From Clostridia bacterium (lineage in GTDB: Bacteria > Bacillota > Clostridia > Lachnospirales > Lachnospiraceae): a stretch of 40,412 nucleotides of DNA. Location: positions 1 through 40,412 of the forward strand of contig JAQXQS010000131.1 in assembly GCA_029101305.1 (NCBI GenBank). Direction: 5' to 3'. Made by a program: the position numbers and the translations under genes. Below the pieces are notes generated by a model. That model did no database searches and was not told the origin of the DNA. It saw nothing but the letters and a program-made list of their open reading frames with translations. This document shows, piece after piece, positions 8,901 through 17,777 of this stretch. Each line of letters starts with the position of its first letter. The first letter of the stretch is position 1.

Positions 8901-11138
8901 AAGGTGCTTACAGCGGAGGATAATGGAAAAACACTGCTGTTTTATGCAACAGATATCTTGCCTGGAGCTTATGGGGCCGTCACAGCTGTTTCGGAAACTC
9001 TGACTGTGTCAGCACCACTGACGATTTCCGGTTTGGATCTGTACCTGACTGCTGGAAAAACAGAAATGCAGTATATTGACTCCGGCGTGGTTACCGGTGG
9101 AAGTGGACAGTATACGACTACCGTGATCAGTGAGGATTTACCGACTGGATTGGAACGCACCCATTTGCCTGGACTGTCATATACATTTTCTTATAGTGGA
9201 GTGGTTACAGCAGCTACCGGAATTTATGTATGCCAATATCAAGTGCATGATGTGCAGACAAAGGCTATTTTGCCGGTAACAATTACTATTCATGTGCAGG
9301 GATCAGATGAAGCTTCCTTTGCAAGCTTTAATCTTTATAAGCTGCAGAACGCTGTTCTGGAAAAAGATGTAATTGGTGAAATTGACAACCAGGCAGGAAC
9401 GATTACGCTTCGCATTCCTAAAGGAACGGATGTAAGCAATCTTACACCAAATATTGATTATGGAGCTGGTTCCGGAACTACGCTGGACTGGAGTTTTGCA
9501 AATGGAACATCCCATAATTTCACCAATCCGGTACAGTATGTTTTGACGGCGCCGGATGGTGTGACGAAAAAAACATATACAGTTACTGTTGTATTTTATG
9601 ATGACAGTCAGGGTGGTTCTGGGGAAACTCCGCATATTCATACATGGGATGCGGGAAAAGTCACAACTGCACCTACCTGTACAGAAGACGGGGTGAAAAC
9701 TTATACCTGCACAGGCTGTGGAGAGACAAGACTGGAAAGTATTGATAAAACAGGACATACTACAGTGATTGATCCGGCTGTAGCAGTCACCTGTGAGAAG
9801 GATGGAAAGACGGAAGGCAGTCATTGTAGTGTTTGTGGAGTGGTTCTGCAGAAGCAGGAGACTGTAGCGGCAACCGGGCACAAATGGGATAGTGGGAAGG
9901 TGACGTTGGAGCCGACGACTGTGGCTGCCGGGGTTCGGACGTTTACCTGTACGGTGTGTGATGCGACGAAGACGGAGAGTATTCCGATGCTGATACCGAC
10001 GAATACGCCGGTGCCGACGAATACGCCAGTACCGACGGCGACGCCAATACCGACGAGTACGCCAGTGCCGACCGCAACGCCGACGCCAACAAGTACACCA
10101 GTGCCGACGGCAACACCAACGCCGACGAGCACGCCAGTGCCGACCGCAACGCCGACGCCAACAAGTACACCAGTGCCGACGGCGACACCAACGCCGACGA
10201 GCACGCCAGTGCCGACCGCAACGCCAACGCCGACGAGCACACCAGTGCCGACCGCGACGCCAACGCCAACAAGTACACCAGTGCCGACCGCGACACCAAC
10301 GCCGAAGCCAACAAGCACGCCAGTGCCGACCGCGACGCCAACACCGAAGCCGACGAACACACCAGTACCGACTGCGACACCAACACCGAAGCCGACGAGC
10401 ACACCGGTACCAACGAGTACACCAGTACCGACCGAGACACCGACGCCAACAAGTACACCAGTGCCGACTGCGACGCCGACGCCAACGAGCACGCCAGCAC
10501 CAACTGCGACACCAACGCCGACGCCAACGAGCACGCCAGTACCAACTGCGACACCAACGCCGACGAGCACGCCAGTGCCGACTGCGACGCCGAAACCAAA
10601 ACCAACGAATACACCAGCTCCGTCAGGCTATCCGGTTGGCGCAACTGTAAAATACACGGCGGCAAACGGCTATTATAAGATTACCGGTACCAACACAACG
10701 GAGTATATAAAACCGGTAAACAAAAAGGCTGGTACTATCGTAATTCCAGACAGTGTGAATTTAAACGGCGTGAACTACAAAGTAACATCCATTGCTTCGA
10801 AAGCATTTAAGAGCAATAAATACTTGAAGAAGCTTACCATTGGAAACAATGTAATTCAGATCAAGAGCTACGCGTTCTATAAGTGTACGAAACTTAACAC
10901 TATAAAAATAGGTGGCTCCGTCAAGTATATTGGTAAGCAGAGCTTTTATAGCTGCAAAAAATTAAGTAATATGCGTTTTTATACTTCAAGATTAAAACAG
11001 AAGTATATAGGTTCCAATGCATTTAAGGGAACACCGTCCCAAATGAAAGTTTATGTACCAAGAAAATTTGCGAAGAGTTACAAATCAATCTTTGTAAAAA
11101 GAGGCATGAGTAAGAAAATTGTAATAAAGAAGATGTAA
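5943..11138 (+). CDS. Secreted multidomain gluzincin metallopeptidase/adhesin-like protein
   Basis: This encodes a 1731-residue exported protein. A signal peptide (1-29, ending VFAA) is followed by a peptidase region with the zinc motif HEGQH (258-262) and a third ligand glutamate in WLNEGLA (E282), as in M30-type gluzincins. After it come GLUG-like repeats ([22 protein letters not shown]; about 590-700) and bacterial Ig-like modules (about 770-1180). Three related Cys-containing modules then follow (first [19 protein letters not shown]). Next comes a threonine-proline linker of about 200 residues (about 1350-1560) and finally a BspA-like leucine-rich LRR_5 region ending in a basic tail. There is no sortase motif, so the cell-wall link, if any, would be through the terminal modules. 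The start is ATG at 5943 after AGGAGGGA. Its likely role is cleaving or binding host or mucosal protein. The substrate is unknown. Confidence 0.85.
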   Translation: MKKKRAFGFSAGICLLLLGLMGSTNVFAAVTEGKAGQTLTGEYAVIVNTDSEAAHNTGTLVFDDGAGGVSPYAMERGTSADMGVSSGTLSVKTYGSVDAGGAMQSADSGSAVSVLSGNSSAVAVSQSLTAYTIGQEKYMGPTYSQKTYVCIGVGQHCYIWMEKNMKTSYDNAGKTAMIAADMAGVYDGQPYRILNQLAGGTIPCLDGSGKLSILLESLSSASGMYMYETDITAIHINIPAAASYVTGEMSRRNGLLVHEGQHAVLALKTNFSNSGKYMWLNEGLAVTVMDYLWGGIDSSGWLSGIAGSTAIRGGSSLIYQTYRDDTARDYGLPYLFVRYVIDRMAGGYDPMSVLPEFYQIDASGLNSQQYLEKVTGVPFKTLLTDFYTVVASGESSGVYSFYGDRVAAQKAATYPVFAGDSGEKYSLASTAAIIVKLKDGKFTVPSDGDSNIVYRVIGSRNPSVSPAGGNGTAQNPYEIDSLEDLNMISDHAGAYYRVTRDIQTNGKINLSVSYFGGVLDGNGHTISGLKKPLMVQNAGTVKNLRVVADFDDDSQNAQGVFAQYNIGKIQDCTVSGTVTGHMGGQGVQEFPKFGGIAGENSGTVSSCTSKLNINLVMPAMKSWVGGIVGLNKGTVEKCISNGKIVVTQADGSQQPVYAGGIAGGTERTTLGNSSIKTCVHTGILQVTGGNKVTGQICGQMTSATITDCYGKDSQGELIGSAKATETNGKLLTETQLKDSSSYTNWNFGSEWKISDEGIPASMEASDITSISASLYKTSYCKGERPYSWGSLYINGWSNRVEITDDMISGFDSNTLGTKTLTITYKGKTTSCSIDITEVDTSKITKVQVSQRPKLTYVEGETFDPSNMSLYVSYSAYSGMWVYSDFTYDKTEPLTVNDNAVTIDYHGVKTELAITVTAKVPTKLTVFTTPSKTEYSVGDKLDLSGLKFRLTYSNGKQSPVFTADQLDDYGVKIALGSNGKGTQIAAGKVLTAEDNGKTLLFYATDILPGAYGAVTAVSETLTVSAPLTISGLDLYLTAGKTEMQYIDSGVVTGGSGQYTTTVISEDLPTGLERTHLPGLSYTFSYSGVVTAATGIYVCQYQVHDVQTKAILPVTITIHVQGSDEASFASFNLYKLQNAVLEKDVIGEIDNQAGTITLRIPKGTDVSNLTPNIDYGAGSGTTLDWSFANGTSHNFTNPVQYVLTAPDGVTKKTYTVTVVFYDDSQGGSGETPHIHTWDAGKVTTAPTCTEDGVKTYTCTGCGETRLESIDKTGHTTVIDPAVAVTCEKDGKTEGSHCSVCGVVLQKQETVAATGHKWDSGKVTLEPTTVAAGVRTFTCTVCDATKTESIPMLIPTNTPVPTNTPVPTATPIPTSTPVPTATPTPTSTPVPTATPTPTSTPVPTATPTPTSTPVPTATPTPTSTPVPTATPTPTSTPVPTATPTPTSTPVPTATPTPKPTSTPVPTATPTPKPTNTPVPTATPTPKPTSTPVPTSTPVPTETPTPTSTPVPTATPTPTSTPAPTATPTPTPTSTPVPTATPTPTSTPVPTATPKPKPTNTPAPSGYPVGATVKYTAANGYYKITGTNTTEYIKPVNKKAGTIVIPDSVNLNGVNYKVTSIASKAFKSNKYLKKLTIGNNVIQIKSYAFYKCTKLNTIKIGGSVKYIGKQSFYSCKKLSNMRFYTSRLKQKYIGSNAFKGTPSQMKVYVPRKFAKSYKSIFVKRGMSKKIVIKKM
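9992..10621 (+). repeat. Threonine-proline tandem repeat inside the secreted protein
   Basis: Repeats of about 36 nt encode the 12-residue unit [12 protein letters not shown], with variants TPKP, SETP and PAPT. This forms an extended, probably glycosylated stalk. GCN-rich repetition makes the tract prone to length change. The long open frames on the opposite strand (repeating [10 protein letters not shown]) are by-products of it. Confidence 0.92.
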
Positions 11139-11181
11139 GATTTATCAATCATAAAATCCTAGAAACGGTGAGGTAACGTAT

Positions 11182-11220
11182 AGGGCGGCATGCAGGTTAA
11201 AAATGTATGCTGCCCTTTCT
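11182..11220 (+). terminator. Terminator after the secreted protein gene
   Basis: AGGGCGGCATGCA (11182-11194) pairs with TGTATGCTGCCCT (11204-11216), followed by TTCTTG. The stem is strong and the T-run modest. Confidence 0.75.
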
Positions 11221-11341
11221 TGTGGTTTAAACGGAAAAGTACATGGGAAGATTCTATAAAAATGTTTCGAAATGGTGTACAGAATAAAAATAGCGGTTCT
11301 TAAAACGGATAAATTCCGGGTAATAATTTTCGGCTATATAA

Positions 11342-11370
11342 TTGACTAGTCAAAGTACGTGTTTTATACT
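11342..11370 (+). promoter_or_regulatory. Sigma-A promoter of the pilin-like gene
   Basis: TTGACT (11342-11347) and TATACT (11365-11370) with an exact 17-bp spacer, 37 nt before the start codon. Confidence 0.8.
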
Positions 11371-11406
11371 GAAAACAGATTTATCGAGATGTTATGAGGA
11401 ATTCCA

Positions 11407-11895
11407 ATGAGAAAATGTAAAAACAAAAAAGGCTTTACCCTGGCAGAACTACTGATCGTGGTTGCCATAATCGCAGTACTGGTTGCCATTGCAATCGCAG
11501 TTTTTTCCGGACAGATGGAGAAGGCACGCCGTGCAGTCGATATGCAGAATGCGCGGGCCATACAGTCAGCACTGACCAATGCTTATAGTACAGGAGAAAT
11601 CAGCATAACAGGCAGAAGCGATGCTGGTGTAGGTGTCTGGGTATTATTATGCCGTGATAATAATTCTAAACCAGGTGGATACGGTTCCTATATTTTAAGA
11701 AATGGTACTGTATTTTGCGGCGCGGACAATGGAGTCAGCATAAAAGGTGAAACTGGCACGACGGAATCAAGCTATAAGGACAACGTGGAAAAAATACTAG
11801 AGGAGTCTGGAATTAATGTAGACTCTTTGAAAATAAGAAGCAACACGGATCCTGAAAAAATACTGGCTGGGACTGGATCGTTGTACAGCTGGTAA
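11407..11895 (+). CDS. Type IV prepilin-like protein, C-terminus changed by a frameshift
   Basis: The 162-residue product has a class III (prepilin) leader: a short basic N-terminus, then KKG|FTLAELLIVVAIIAVLVA. The cleavage site follows the glycine, glutamate is at +5, and a hydrophobic helix follows, as in type IV pilins, pseudopilins and competence pilins. The start is ATG at 11407 with TGAGGA 6 nt upstream. After E150 the frame is shifted within a six-A tract (11855-11860). With seven A residues it would continue as KNTGWDWIVV and read on to 12008, giving about 200 residues. No pilus assembly ATPase, platform protein or prepilin peptidase lies nearby, so it must rely on machinery encoded elsewhere or be a remnant. 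Confidence 0.82.
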   Translation: MRKCKNKKGFTLAELLIVVAIIAVLVAIAIAVFSGQMEKARRAVDMQNARAIQSALTNAYSTGEISITGRSDAGVGVWVLLCRDNNSKPGGYGSYILRNGTVFCGADNGVSIKGETGTTESSYKDNVEKILEESGINVDSLKIRSNTDPEKILAGTGSLYSW

Positions 11896-12008
11896 TGTAT
11901 GGAAATGGTGAGGTAAAATCTTATATGTACAGTGGATTTGCAGGAGAGTCATCAAGTGTCAACTGGTATAACCGCAACCATGATAATCTGGGAAAGCAGA
12001 TATATTAG
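11861..12008 (+). other. Out-of-frame C-terminal extension of the pilin-like gene
   Basis: The frame one base back from the pilin gene stays open to TAG at 12006-12008. It encodes NTGWDWIVVQLVMYGNGEVK and a further glycine- and serine-rich stretch. The aromatic DWIVVYGNG-like texture looks like a real pilin C-terminal strand, so it probably belongs to the same gene before mutation, or in a slipped reading. Confidence 0.6.
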
Positions 12009-12024
12009 AGCTTGTTTGAAAAAT
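12005..12024 (+). repeat. Dispersed repeat, TTAGAGCNTGTTTGAAAAA family
   Basis: Reads TTAGAGCTTGTTTGAAAAAT. It supplies the stop codon of the pilin extension and precedes the second MATE gene by about 80 nt. It shares the downstream CATTCCTG with the minus-strand copy near 530. Confidence 0.65.
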
Positions 12025-12105
12025 CATTCCTGTGATCGGATAAAATTTCCGTCTTGAAGGTGAAAAATAGAACAGTAAATTAAAACGAAAGCAGTGAAAC
12101 CTGAA

Positions 12106-13479
12106 ATGAAACGAATCGACTTTGAAAATGGAACCGTAACAAGAAATATTTTCAGTGCGGCGATTCCTATGCTGGTGGCGCAGATATTGAGTCTTCTGTA
12201 CAACATTGTAGACCGCATTTACATTGCCAGAATCCCGGAAGTAGGAACTACAGCACTTGGGGCAGTAGGCTTATGCTTTCCGCTGATCGTGATCATAACG
12301 GCATTTGCAAACCTGTTTGGAAGCGGCGGTGCCCCTCTTTTTTCCATTAACCGAGGAATGAAAGAGAATGGAAAGGCGCAGACGGTAATGAACACTTCTT
12401 TTACCATGGTGTGTGCAAGCGGCACTATCCTGATGCTGCTTGGTCTTCTGTTTGCAAGACCTTTGCTGGTATTGTTTGGAGCGTCTGAGGACGCACTGAT
12501 TTACGCGTATCCGTACATGATGATCTATCTGATCGGAACGGTACCGTCTATGATCGCGACTGGAATGAATCCCTTTATCAATGCGCAGGGATATGCGACC
12601 ACGGGAATGCTGTCAGTAGCTATCGGAGCAGTTGCAAACCTGATCCTGGATCCATTATTTATTTTTGTGTTGGGATTTGGAATCAAGGGAGCAGCCATTG
12701 CAACGGTGATTTCCCAATTTTTATCAGCGGCATATGTGCTTCTTTTCCTGGAAAAAAAGGCAGAGATGAAAGCTCGTTTATTGCGGAAAAAAGAACTGAA
12801 AACATGTGGTGAATATGCGAAAAATATTGTCAGCCTTGGCACTGCAGGATTTATTATGCAGCTGACAAACAGTCTGGTAACGATCTGTTGTAACAACGTT
12901 CTGGGTGTTACAGGAGGAGACGTTTACATATCGGTAATGACCATTGTATCCAGTGTTCGCCAGATGGTAGAGACACCGATTTATGCCATCAATGAAGGTA
13001 CTTCCCCGATTCTCAGCTACAATTATGGAGCCAGAAGACCGAAGCTGGTGCGCAAGGCGATGGTGACTTTGGCAGTGATGATCCTGGTTTATACAGCTGT
13101 TATGTGGAGTGTGATCATCTTTGTTCCGGACTATCTGATCGCTGTTTTCAGCTCAGATAAGCTTCTGATAAAGGATGCAGTTCCGGCACTGAAAACCTAT
13201 TTTGCAGCATTTATTTTCATGGATCTGCAGTACATTGGGCAGACAGTTTTTAAGTCTCTGAACAAGAAAAAACAGGCGATTTTCTTCTCGCTTTTGCGGA
13301 AGGTTTTTATTGTAGTGCCACTGACTTATCTGCTTCCATATGGATTAAAAATGGGAACCCACGGGGTGTTTCTGGCAGAGCCGGTATCAAATGTGATCGG
13401 TGGAAGCCTGTGCTTTATTACTATGCTGCTGATCGTACTTCCAGAGTTAAAGCGTATGGAGAGTAATTGTATACATTAA
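12106..13479 (+). CDS. MATE family efflux transporter (second)
   Basis: A 457-residue, 12-helix transporter of the multidrug and toxic compound extrusion family, which exports solutes by Na+ or H+ antiport. The N-terminal block FSAAIPMLVAQILSLLYNIV, the motif GFGIKGAAIATVISQF and the mid-protein YNYGARRPKLVRKA mark the family. Start choice is uncertain: ATG at 12106 gives the usual MKRIDFENG opening, while GTG at 12094 would add four residues, and neither has a clear ribosome binding site. The stop overlaps the end of the convergent AraC gene by 4 nt. The substrate is unknown. Confidence 0.9.
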   Translation: MKRIDFENGTVTRNIFSAAIPMLVAQILSLLYNIVDRIYIARIPEVGTTALGAVGLCFPLIVIITAFANLFGSGGAPLFSINRGMKENGKAQTVMNTSFTMVCASGTILMLLGLLFARPLLVLFGASEDALIYAYPYMMIYLIGTVPSMIATGMNPFINAQGYATTGMLSVAIGAVANLILDPLFIFVLGFGIKGAAIATVISQFLSAAYVLLFLEKKAEMKARLLRKKELKTCGEYAKNIVSLGTAGFIMQLTNSLVTICCNNVLGVTGGDVYISVMTIVSSVRQMVETPIYAINEGTSPILSYNYGARRPKLVRKAMVTLAVMILVYTAVMWSVIIFVPDYLIAVFSSDKLLIKDAVPALKTYFAAFIFMDLQYIGQTVFKSLNKKKQAIFFSLLRKVFIVVPLTYLLPYGLKMGTHGVFLAEPVSNVIGGSLCFITMLLIVLPELKRMESNCIH

Positions 13480-14504
13480 TTGGTTTCCTCGCGTATTTGG
13501 CTTGGTGTTTTCCCAAAATAATTTTCAAATAAATGATAAAAATGACTGATGTTTTCGTACCCTGCCTGGTTGGCAATTTGCTTAACCGGCAGGGTAGTTT
13601 GTTCTAATAACTGCTGTGCATACTTCATCCGAATGTCCGTTACATATTGCTGGAAAGTTTTGCCTCTGTATTTTTTCAGCAGGAGGTGATAATAATTCCG
13701 GTGGTAATGAAATTCTTCCTCAAGCTTGGTAGTGGTGACAGTGGCATAATGTTTCTGGATATAACGTTCCAGTTCGAATAAAAATGCTTTTTCCCGGCTC
13801 TCTTTGCTGTCTGTGTGAAGCTGAATGGTATAATCCTCACACAAATGGTGGAGAAGGCGGATCATCAATCCTCGTTTTACCTGTTCATGTCCCACTTCCC
13901 TTGTCAGATCTTCGTCCAGGATCTGTTCCAGCAGGGCGTCTGCATTAAATTTCTGTGTCTGTTTCAATTCCAGGAAGTTCTGTTCTTTCTGCTGGCTCCA
14001 GAGCGCATGAAAAAGGAATTGCTTATGATCATCTATACCATCATAGCTTCGAAGGAGTTTTTCCAGATAATCGGCCTGGATCTGAAGAAAAAGGACAGCT
14101 GCATCCTTGGCTTCAATATAATCTGCATGCTCACAATTACGGTCTGTAATTACGAATTCACCTTGCTCAAAGCGTATTTTTTCCCCGAATAAAACCTGTG
14201 TAAAGCTTCCCTCAATCACATAAAATATTTCCACATAGTCATGCTTGTGAAACCAGCTGAGGCGGGGAAAATCGCGATGAACCAGTCTGCGTCCTGTGGG
14301 GCTGATGCTCCATTCTGTCCCGTCGGATCTATATACCACAAGGAGACTGGACAGATTGTCTGTGACTCTCCGGCAGCTGGCAGATGATAGTGCCCCCTTT
14401 GTTTCGTATAAGGGCAAATCGTCGTAGTCATACTGCTGTGGTATGTTTATGTAATGCTTCCGGATATAAACGGTCCGCTCAGATAAATCGTTAAATTGTC
14501 CCAT
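13476..14504 (-). CDS. AraC family transcriptional regulator with N-terminal cupin
   Basis: The 342-residue regulator has a cupin ligand domain in its first part (the FHKHDYVEIFYVIEGSFTQV stretch with metal- or sugar-binding histidine texture). It ends in the double helix-turn-helix of AraC proteins (LPVKQIANQAGYENISHFYH and FENYFGKTPSQIRE). The start is ATG at 14502-14504, chosen because AAGGAG lies 7 nt upstream; a longer open frame back to 14582 lacks such a site. It is divergent from the GH2 gene at 14782, so it most likely activates that gene in response to a sugar. An inverted repeat TTACAG-N13-CTGTAA lies between them. Confidence 0.92.
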   Translation of the reverse strand: MGQFNDLSERTVYIRKHYINIPQQYDYDDLPLYETKGALSSASCRRVTDNLSSLLVVYRSDGTEWSISPTGRRLVHRDFPRLSWFHKHDYVEIFYVIEGSFTQVLFGEKIRFEQGEFVITDRNCEHADYIEAKDAAVLFLQIQADYLEKLLRSYDGIDDHKQFLFHALWSQQKEQNFLELKQTQKFNADALLEQILDEDLTREVGHEQVKRGLMIRLLHHLCEDYTIQLHTDSKESREKAFLFELERYIQKHYATVTTTKLEEEFHYHRNYYHLLLKKYRGKTFQQYVTDIRMKYAQQLLEQTTLPVKQIANQAGYENISHFYHLFENYFGKTPSQIREETN

Positions 14505-14620
14505 ATTTAGCTCCTTTGCTTCATCAGAATAATATTCCGAAAATAAAAAATGTTGGAAAAAGGATGGTGAATATTCGTGCATTTCGTCCTTAACTGCAAG
14601 TATATCATGCTATTTGGTTC

Positions 14621-14691
14621 TTGTCTTGGCGGAAACTGTATTTTATGATAAAAAAGAAGTACAGGGTTACAGGTCACGTAGTAAACTGTAA
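14621..14691 (+). promoter_or_regulatory. Candidate promoter and operator of the GH2 gene
   Basis: TTGTCT (14621-14626) and TATGAT (14644-14649) have a 17-bp spacer. Just downstream, TTACAG (14667-14672) and CTGTAA (14686-14691) form an inverted repeat separated by 13 bp. This is a plausible regulator site near the transcription start. The wider divergent region holds no gene. Confidence 0.45.
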
Positions 14692-14781
14692 TGCTACATG
14701 AAGCAAAAGGCAAAAACAAAACAGATTGTGAAATAAAAAATATTGGAATTAAAACAGATTACAGAAAAGGAGAACCAGATT

Positions 14782-17535
14782 ATGCGAAACCAGAATATTG
14801 ACCAGGGATGGCAGTTTAATCATGGCACATACGAGGGGCTTTACAGTGCGCCAAAGGAAAAAGAAAACCGTATAGTGAATCTTCCCCATGATTATATGAT
14901 CGAAAGTGATCCCACTGAAAGCGCAGCGGCAGGTCCGGCCAGCGGTTATTATACTGCGGGTGTGGCGTGCTATACGAAATATATTATGATTCCAGAAGAA
15001 TGGGAAAATGAAGAAATATATCTGCATTTTGACGGTGTAATGCTGAATGCGACGGTAGATATCAATGGCGGAAAAGCGGCGCTCCAGCACAATGGATATA
15101 TCCCGTTTTCTGTAAACATTACGCCCTATATTTACTTTGGAAAAAAGAACCGCGTTACGGTCACCGTGAATCCCAGTATGCAGCCAAACTCCCGCTGGTA
15201 TTCCGGCGCTGGAATCTTCAGGAGCGTGGAATTATGCCATTTTCCCAAGGTTCATATTGCCAATGACGGGATTTTCGGTTACACAAAAAGCGTTGATTAT
15301 GATAAGCAGGGAAATCCGGAATATGCCTATCTGGAGACCGCTGTGGAAGTGCAAAATGAGACACTGGAAAACAAAATTGCAGTGGTGGAGGTTTTCCTTA
15401 CCAAAGATGGCAGAGATGAGGTCCTGATTACCCGAAAACAGAAAATACAGATCAATCCCAATACCACAGAAACAGCACATCTGAAGCTTACTGTAGAGAA
15501 TCCGCGTTTATGGGATATTGATACTCCGGAGCTTTACAAGCTGCATGCAAGGGTTACGGATGTGGGGATTTTTAAGACTCATTTTGTACCAGCAGATCAT
15601 GAGACTTCCGATGAAACTTCCGTATTATTTGGTATTAAAACCGTAACCGCAGATGTAAATCATGGACTGCGCATTAACGGAAAAACAGTGAAATTAAAAG
15701 GTGGCTGCATTCACCACGATAATGGAATGCTTGGCGCGGTTTCCCTTTATGATTCCGAGTACCGCAAGCTGTCCGTTCTGAAATCTATTGGCTTTAATGC
15801 CATCCGGACCACTCACAATCCGCCGTCTTCTGCGCTGATGGAAGCCTGTGACCGTATCGGAATGTATGTGTTTGACGAAGCCTTTGACGCGTGGGGAATC
15901 ATGAAACAGCCTGGAGATTATAACCTGTTTTTTGACACAGACTGGGAAAAAGACCTGACTGCATTTATCAAAAGAGACCGTAATCATCCCTCTGTTATTA
16001 TCTGGTCAACTGGAAATGAAATTACCGAGCGTGGCGGGTTGAATAACGGATATACCGTAGCAACAAGACTGGCCGAAACAGTTAAAGGGCTGGATCCGAG
16101 CCGCCCGGTATCTAACGGAATCTGCTCTTTCTGGTGCGGTCTGGATGATGAACTGACAGAAGAAAATATGAAGAAAATCATGGGGGAAGCTGCAGATGAA
16201 AACGGTTCCTTACAGAATGAGGATGGAAATGCTTCTGCGCAAAATGCGGGGGAAAATGGCTCTGTGCAGAATGTAAATGAAAGTAGTTCCCTGCAGAATG
16301 CCGACGGTGGAAAAGATGACACCAGTTGGGAGGAATATTCTGAGGCATTTACCAACGGTCTCGACATTGTAGGCTACAACTACATGGAAGATAAATATCC
16401 TCTGGATCACGAAATGTTCCCGGAACGAGTAATTTTAGGCTCAGAAAACTATCCAAATGAGATAGGAATCCGCTGGCCAATGGTAGAAAGCACCCCATAT
16501 GTGATCGGAGATTTCACCTGGACCGCATACGATTATATCGGGGAGGCGGGTATTGGAAAATCTGTGTTCCTTGATGCAGATGATCCCCTTCTGAAAGAAG
16601 GTCCATATGCATTAATGTCTCATACTTCTTCTTATCCGTGGCGCCTTGCCAATGATGCGGATGTGGATATTAACGGAAGAATCCTTCCGCAGGGAGCTTA
16701 CAGAAGCGTGGTCTGGGGAAGTAAAGAGACTTATCTTTATTCCTACGATCCGGCTGTTTTTGGAAAAACAGAGCTGATCAGCCGCTGGGGATTTACGGAT
16801 GTGCAGAAAAACTGGAACTGGAAAACCGTCGAAAATTCACCAGTACAGGTGGCAGTTTTTTCCAATGGAGATACTGTGGAAATCCTGCAAAACGGTGCTT
16901 CTGTGGCAACCTGTAAAGCTGGTGAAAGACTGGCTGCCGGATTACCGAAATCCTTCCTTTTTGATGTGAAATACGTTCCTGGAAAATTGGAAGCAGTAAG
17001 CTACAAGGACGGCGAAATCCTTTCCAGAGACACGTTGGAAACCACTGGAAAGGCGAAGAAAATCCAGCTTCATCCGGAGAAAACCACACTGACAGCGGAT
17101 GGACACAGTGCAGTTTATGTGGGCATTGAACTGGTGGATGAGGAAGGAAGACATGTGCCGGATGAGGATGTAAGGATAACCGGAAGTATTGAGGTAGCAG
17201 ATGGTAATGAGATTACCGAAAGCGGCAAGCTGGCTGGAAGCAGTAAGCAGATCAGAAATGTTGTAACGACTGCAAATTGTGAGAAATCTGTAAGTGATGA
17301 GCTGGCGAAAAACGTGGAGACATCTGCCGGATTTGCGGCATATCTGGCAGCATTTGGTTCCGCAAATCCAGTTACGGCGGAGAATTATACCAAGGGAACA
17401 TTTACCACTTATAAGGGTTATGCAATGGCGATTATCCGTGGCGGTTATGCAGCAGGAAGCTGTACACTAAAGGTAAGTGCAGAGGGACTTGAGGACGCGG
17501 CAGTAACATTAAATATAACAGAAATGACAAAATAA
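14782..17535 (+). CDS. Glycoside hydrolase family 2 (beta-galactosidase-like)
   Basis: The 917-residue cytoplasmic enzyme has no signal peptide. The N-terminal sugar-binding jelly-roll (FNHGTYEGLYSAPKE, then LPHDYMIESD) and the immunoglobulin-like domain precede a TIM barrel with RTTHNPPS. The acid/base is E413 in WSTGNE and the probable nucleophile is E555 in ILGSENY. GH2 members hydrolyse beta-galactosides, beta-glucuronides or beta-mannosides; exact specificity is not readable here. The start is ATG at 14782 after AAAAGGAGAA; an upstream TTG in the same frame has no such site. A hydrophilic insertion of four nine-residue repeats lies at 472-507 between the two catalytic residues. A C-terminal Ig-like domain contains another lysine/glutamate-rich stretch. 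The gene is divergent from an AraC regulator and ends at a terminator. Confidence 0.92.
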   Translation: MRNQNIDQGWQFNHGTYEGLYSAPKEKENRIVNLPHDYMIESDPTESAAAGPASGYYTAGVACYTKYIMIPEEWENEEIYLHFDGVMLNATVDINGGKAALQHNGYIPFSVNITPYIYFGKKNRVTVTVNPSMQPNSRWYSGAGIFRSVELCHFPKVHIANDGIFGYTKSVDYDKQGNPEYAYLETAVEVQNETLENKIAVVEVFLTKDGRDEVLITRKQKIQINPNTTETAHLKLTVENPRLWDIDTPELYKLHARVTDVGIFKTHFVPADHETSDETSVLFGIKTVTADVNHGLRINGKTVKLKGGCIHHDNGMLGAVSLYDSEYRKLSVLKSIGFNAIRTTHNPPSSALMEACDRIGMYVFDEAFDAWGIMKQPGDYNLFFDTDWEKDLTAFIKRDRNHPSVIIWSTGNEITERGGLNNGYTVATRLAETVKGLDPSRPVSNGICSFWCGLDDELTEENMKKIMGEAADENGSLQNEDGNASAQNAGENGSVQNVNESSSLQNADGGKDDTSWEEYSEAFTNGLDIVGYNYMEDKYPLDHEMFPERVILGSENYPNEIGIRWPMVESTPYVIGDFTWTAYDYIGEAGIGKSVFLDADDPLLKEGPYALMSHTSSYPWRLANDADVDINGRILPQGAYRSVVWGSKETYLYSYDPAVFGKTELISRWGFTDVQKNWNWKTVENSPVQVAVFSNGDTVEILQNGASVATCKAGERLAAGLPKSFLFDVKYVPGKLEAVSYKDGEILSRDTLETTGKAKKIQLHPEKTTLTADGHSAVYVGIELVDEEGRHVPDEDVRITGSIEVADGNEITESGKLAGSSKQIRNVVTTANCEKSVSDELAKNVETSAGFAAYLAAFGSANPVTAENYTKGTFTTYKGYAMAIIRGGYAAGSCTLKVSAEGLEDAAVTLNITEMTK
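16195..16302 (+). repeat. Four 27-nt coding repeats within the GH2 gene
   Basis: The units encode DENGSLQNE, DGNASAQNA, GENGSVQNV and NESSSLQNA, a degenerate nine-residue repeat in a loop of the catalytic barrel. Divergence between units shows the array is not newly made. Confidence 0.85.
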
Positions 17536-17538
17536 GAT

Positions 17539-17580
17539 GATGCCAGGGACGATAGAATTATTGTTCCTGGCATCTTTTCT
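17539..17580 (+). terminator. Terminator of the GH2 gene
   Basis: GATGCCAGG (17539-17547) pairs with CCTGGCATC (17566-17574), with further inner pairs, followed by TTTTCT. Confidence 0.88.
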
Positions 17581-17601
17581 AGAAGAAGGCAAAAGGGCTT
17601 T

Positions 17602-17733
17602 AAAATGTACAATTTTTTGTGTGAAAAATTGCAAAAGAAAGATTCGCATAATCCAAAATATTTTTTTATGAAAATTTGTACAAGGGAATCAGAAAAAGTG
17701 ACATTGATGATGTTGGCTATAAAAATGTACAAT
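17602..17733 (+). promoter_or_regulatory. Regulated promoter module of the first GH43 gene
   Basis: Three TGTACA cores lie at 17606, 17677 and 17726, spaced 71 and 49 bp. A box TTTATGAAAATTTGTAC starts at 17665. The -35 TTGATG (17704-17709) and -10 TACAAT (17728-17733) are 18 bp apart. The region before the ABC operon (22063-22196) has the same parts at identical spacing, so both are probably bound by one regulator, most simply the AraC-GH39 fusion. Confidence 0.7.
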
Positions 17734-17777
17734 AATAATAGGTTTCCAATAATATATTAGAAAGGCAGATTATAGAA

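Noticed and set aside
9821-10665. Long minus-strand open frames (repeating [10 protein letters not shown] and similar)
   Set aside because: They are reading-frame shadows of the threonine-proline repeat; low complexity, no ribosome binding site, no family resemblance.
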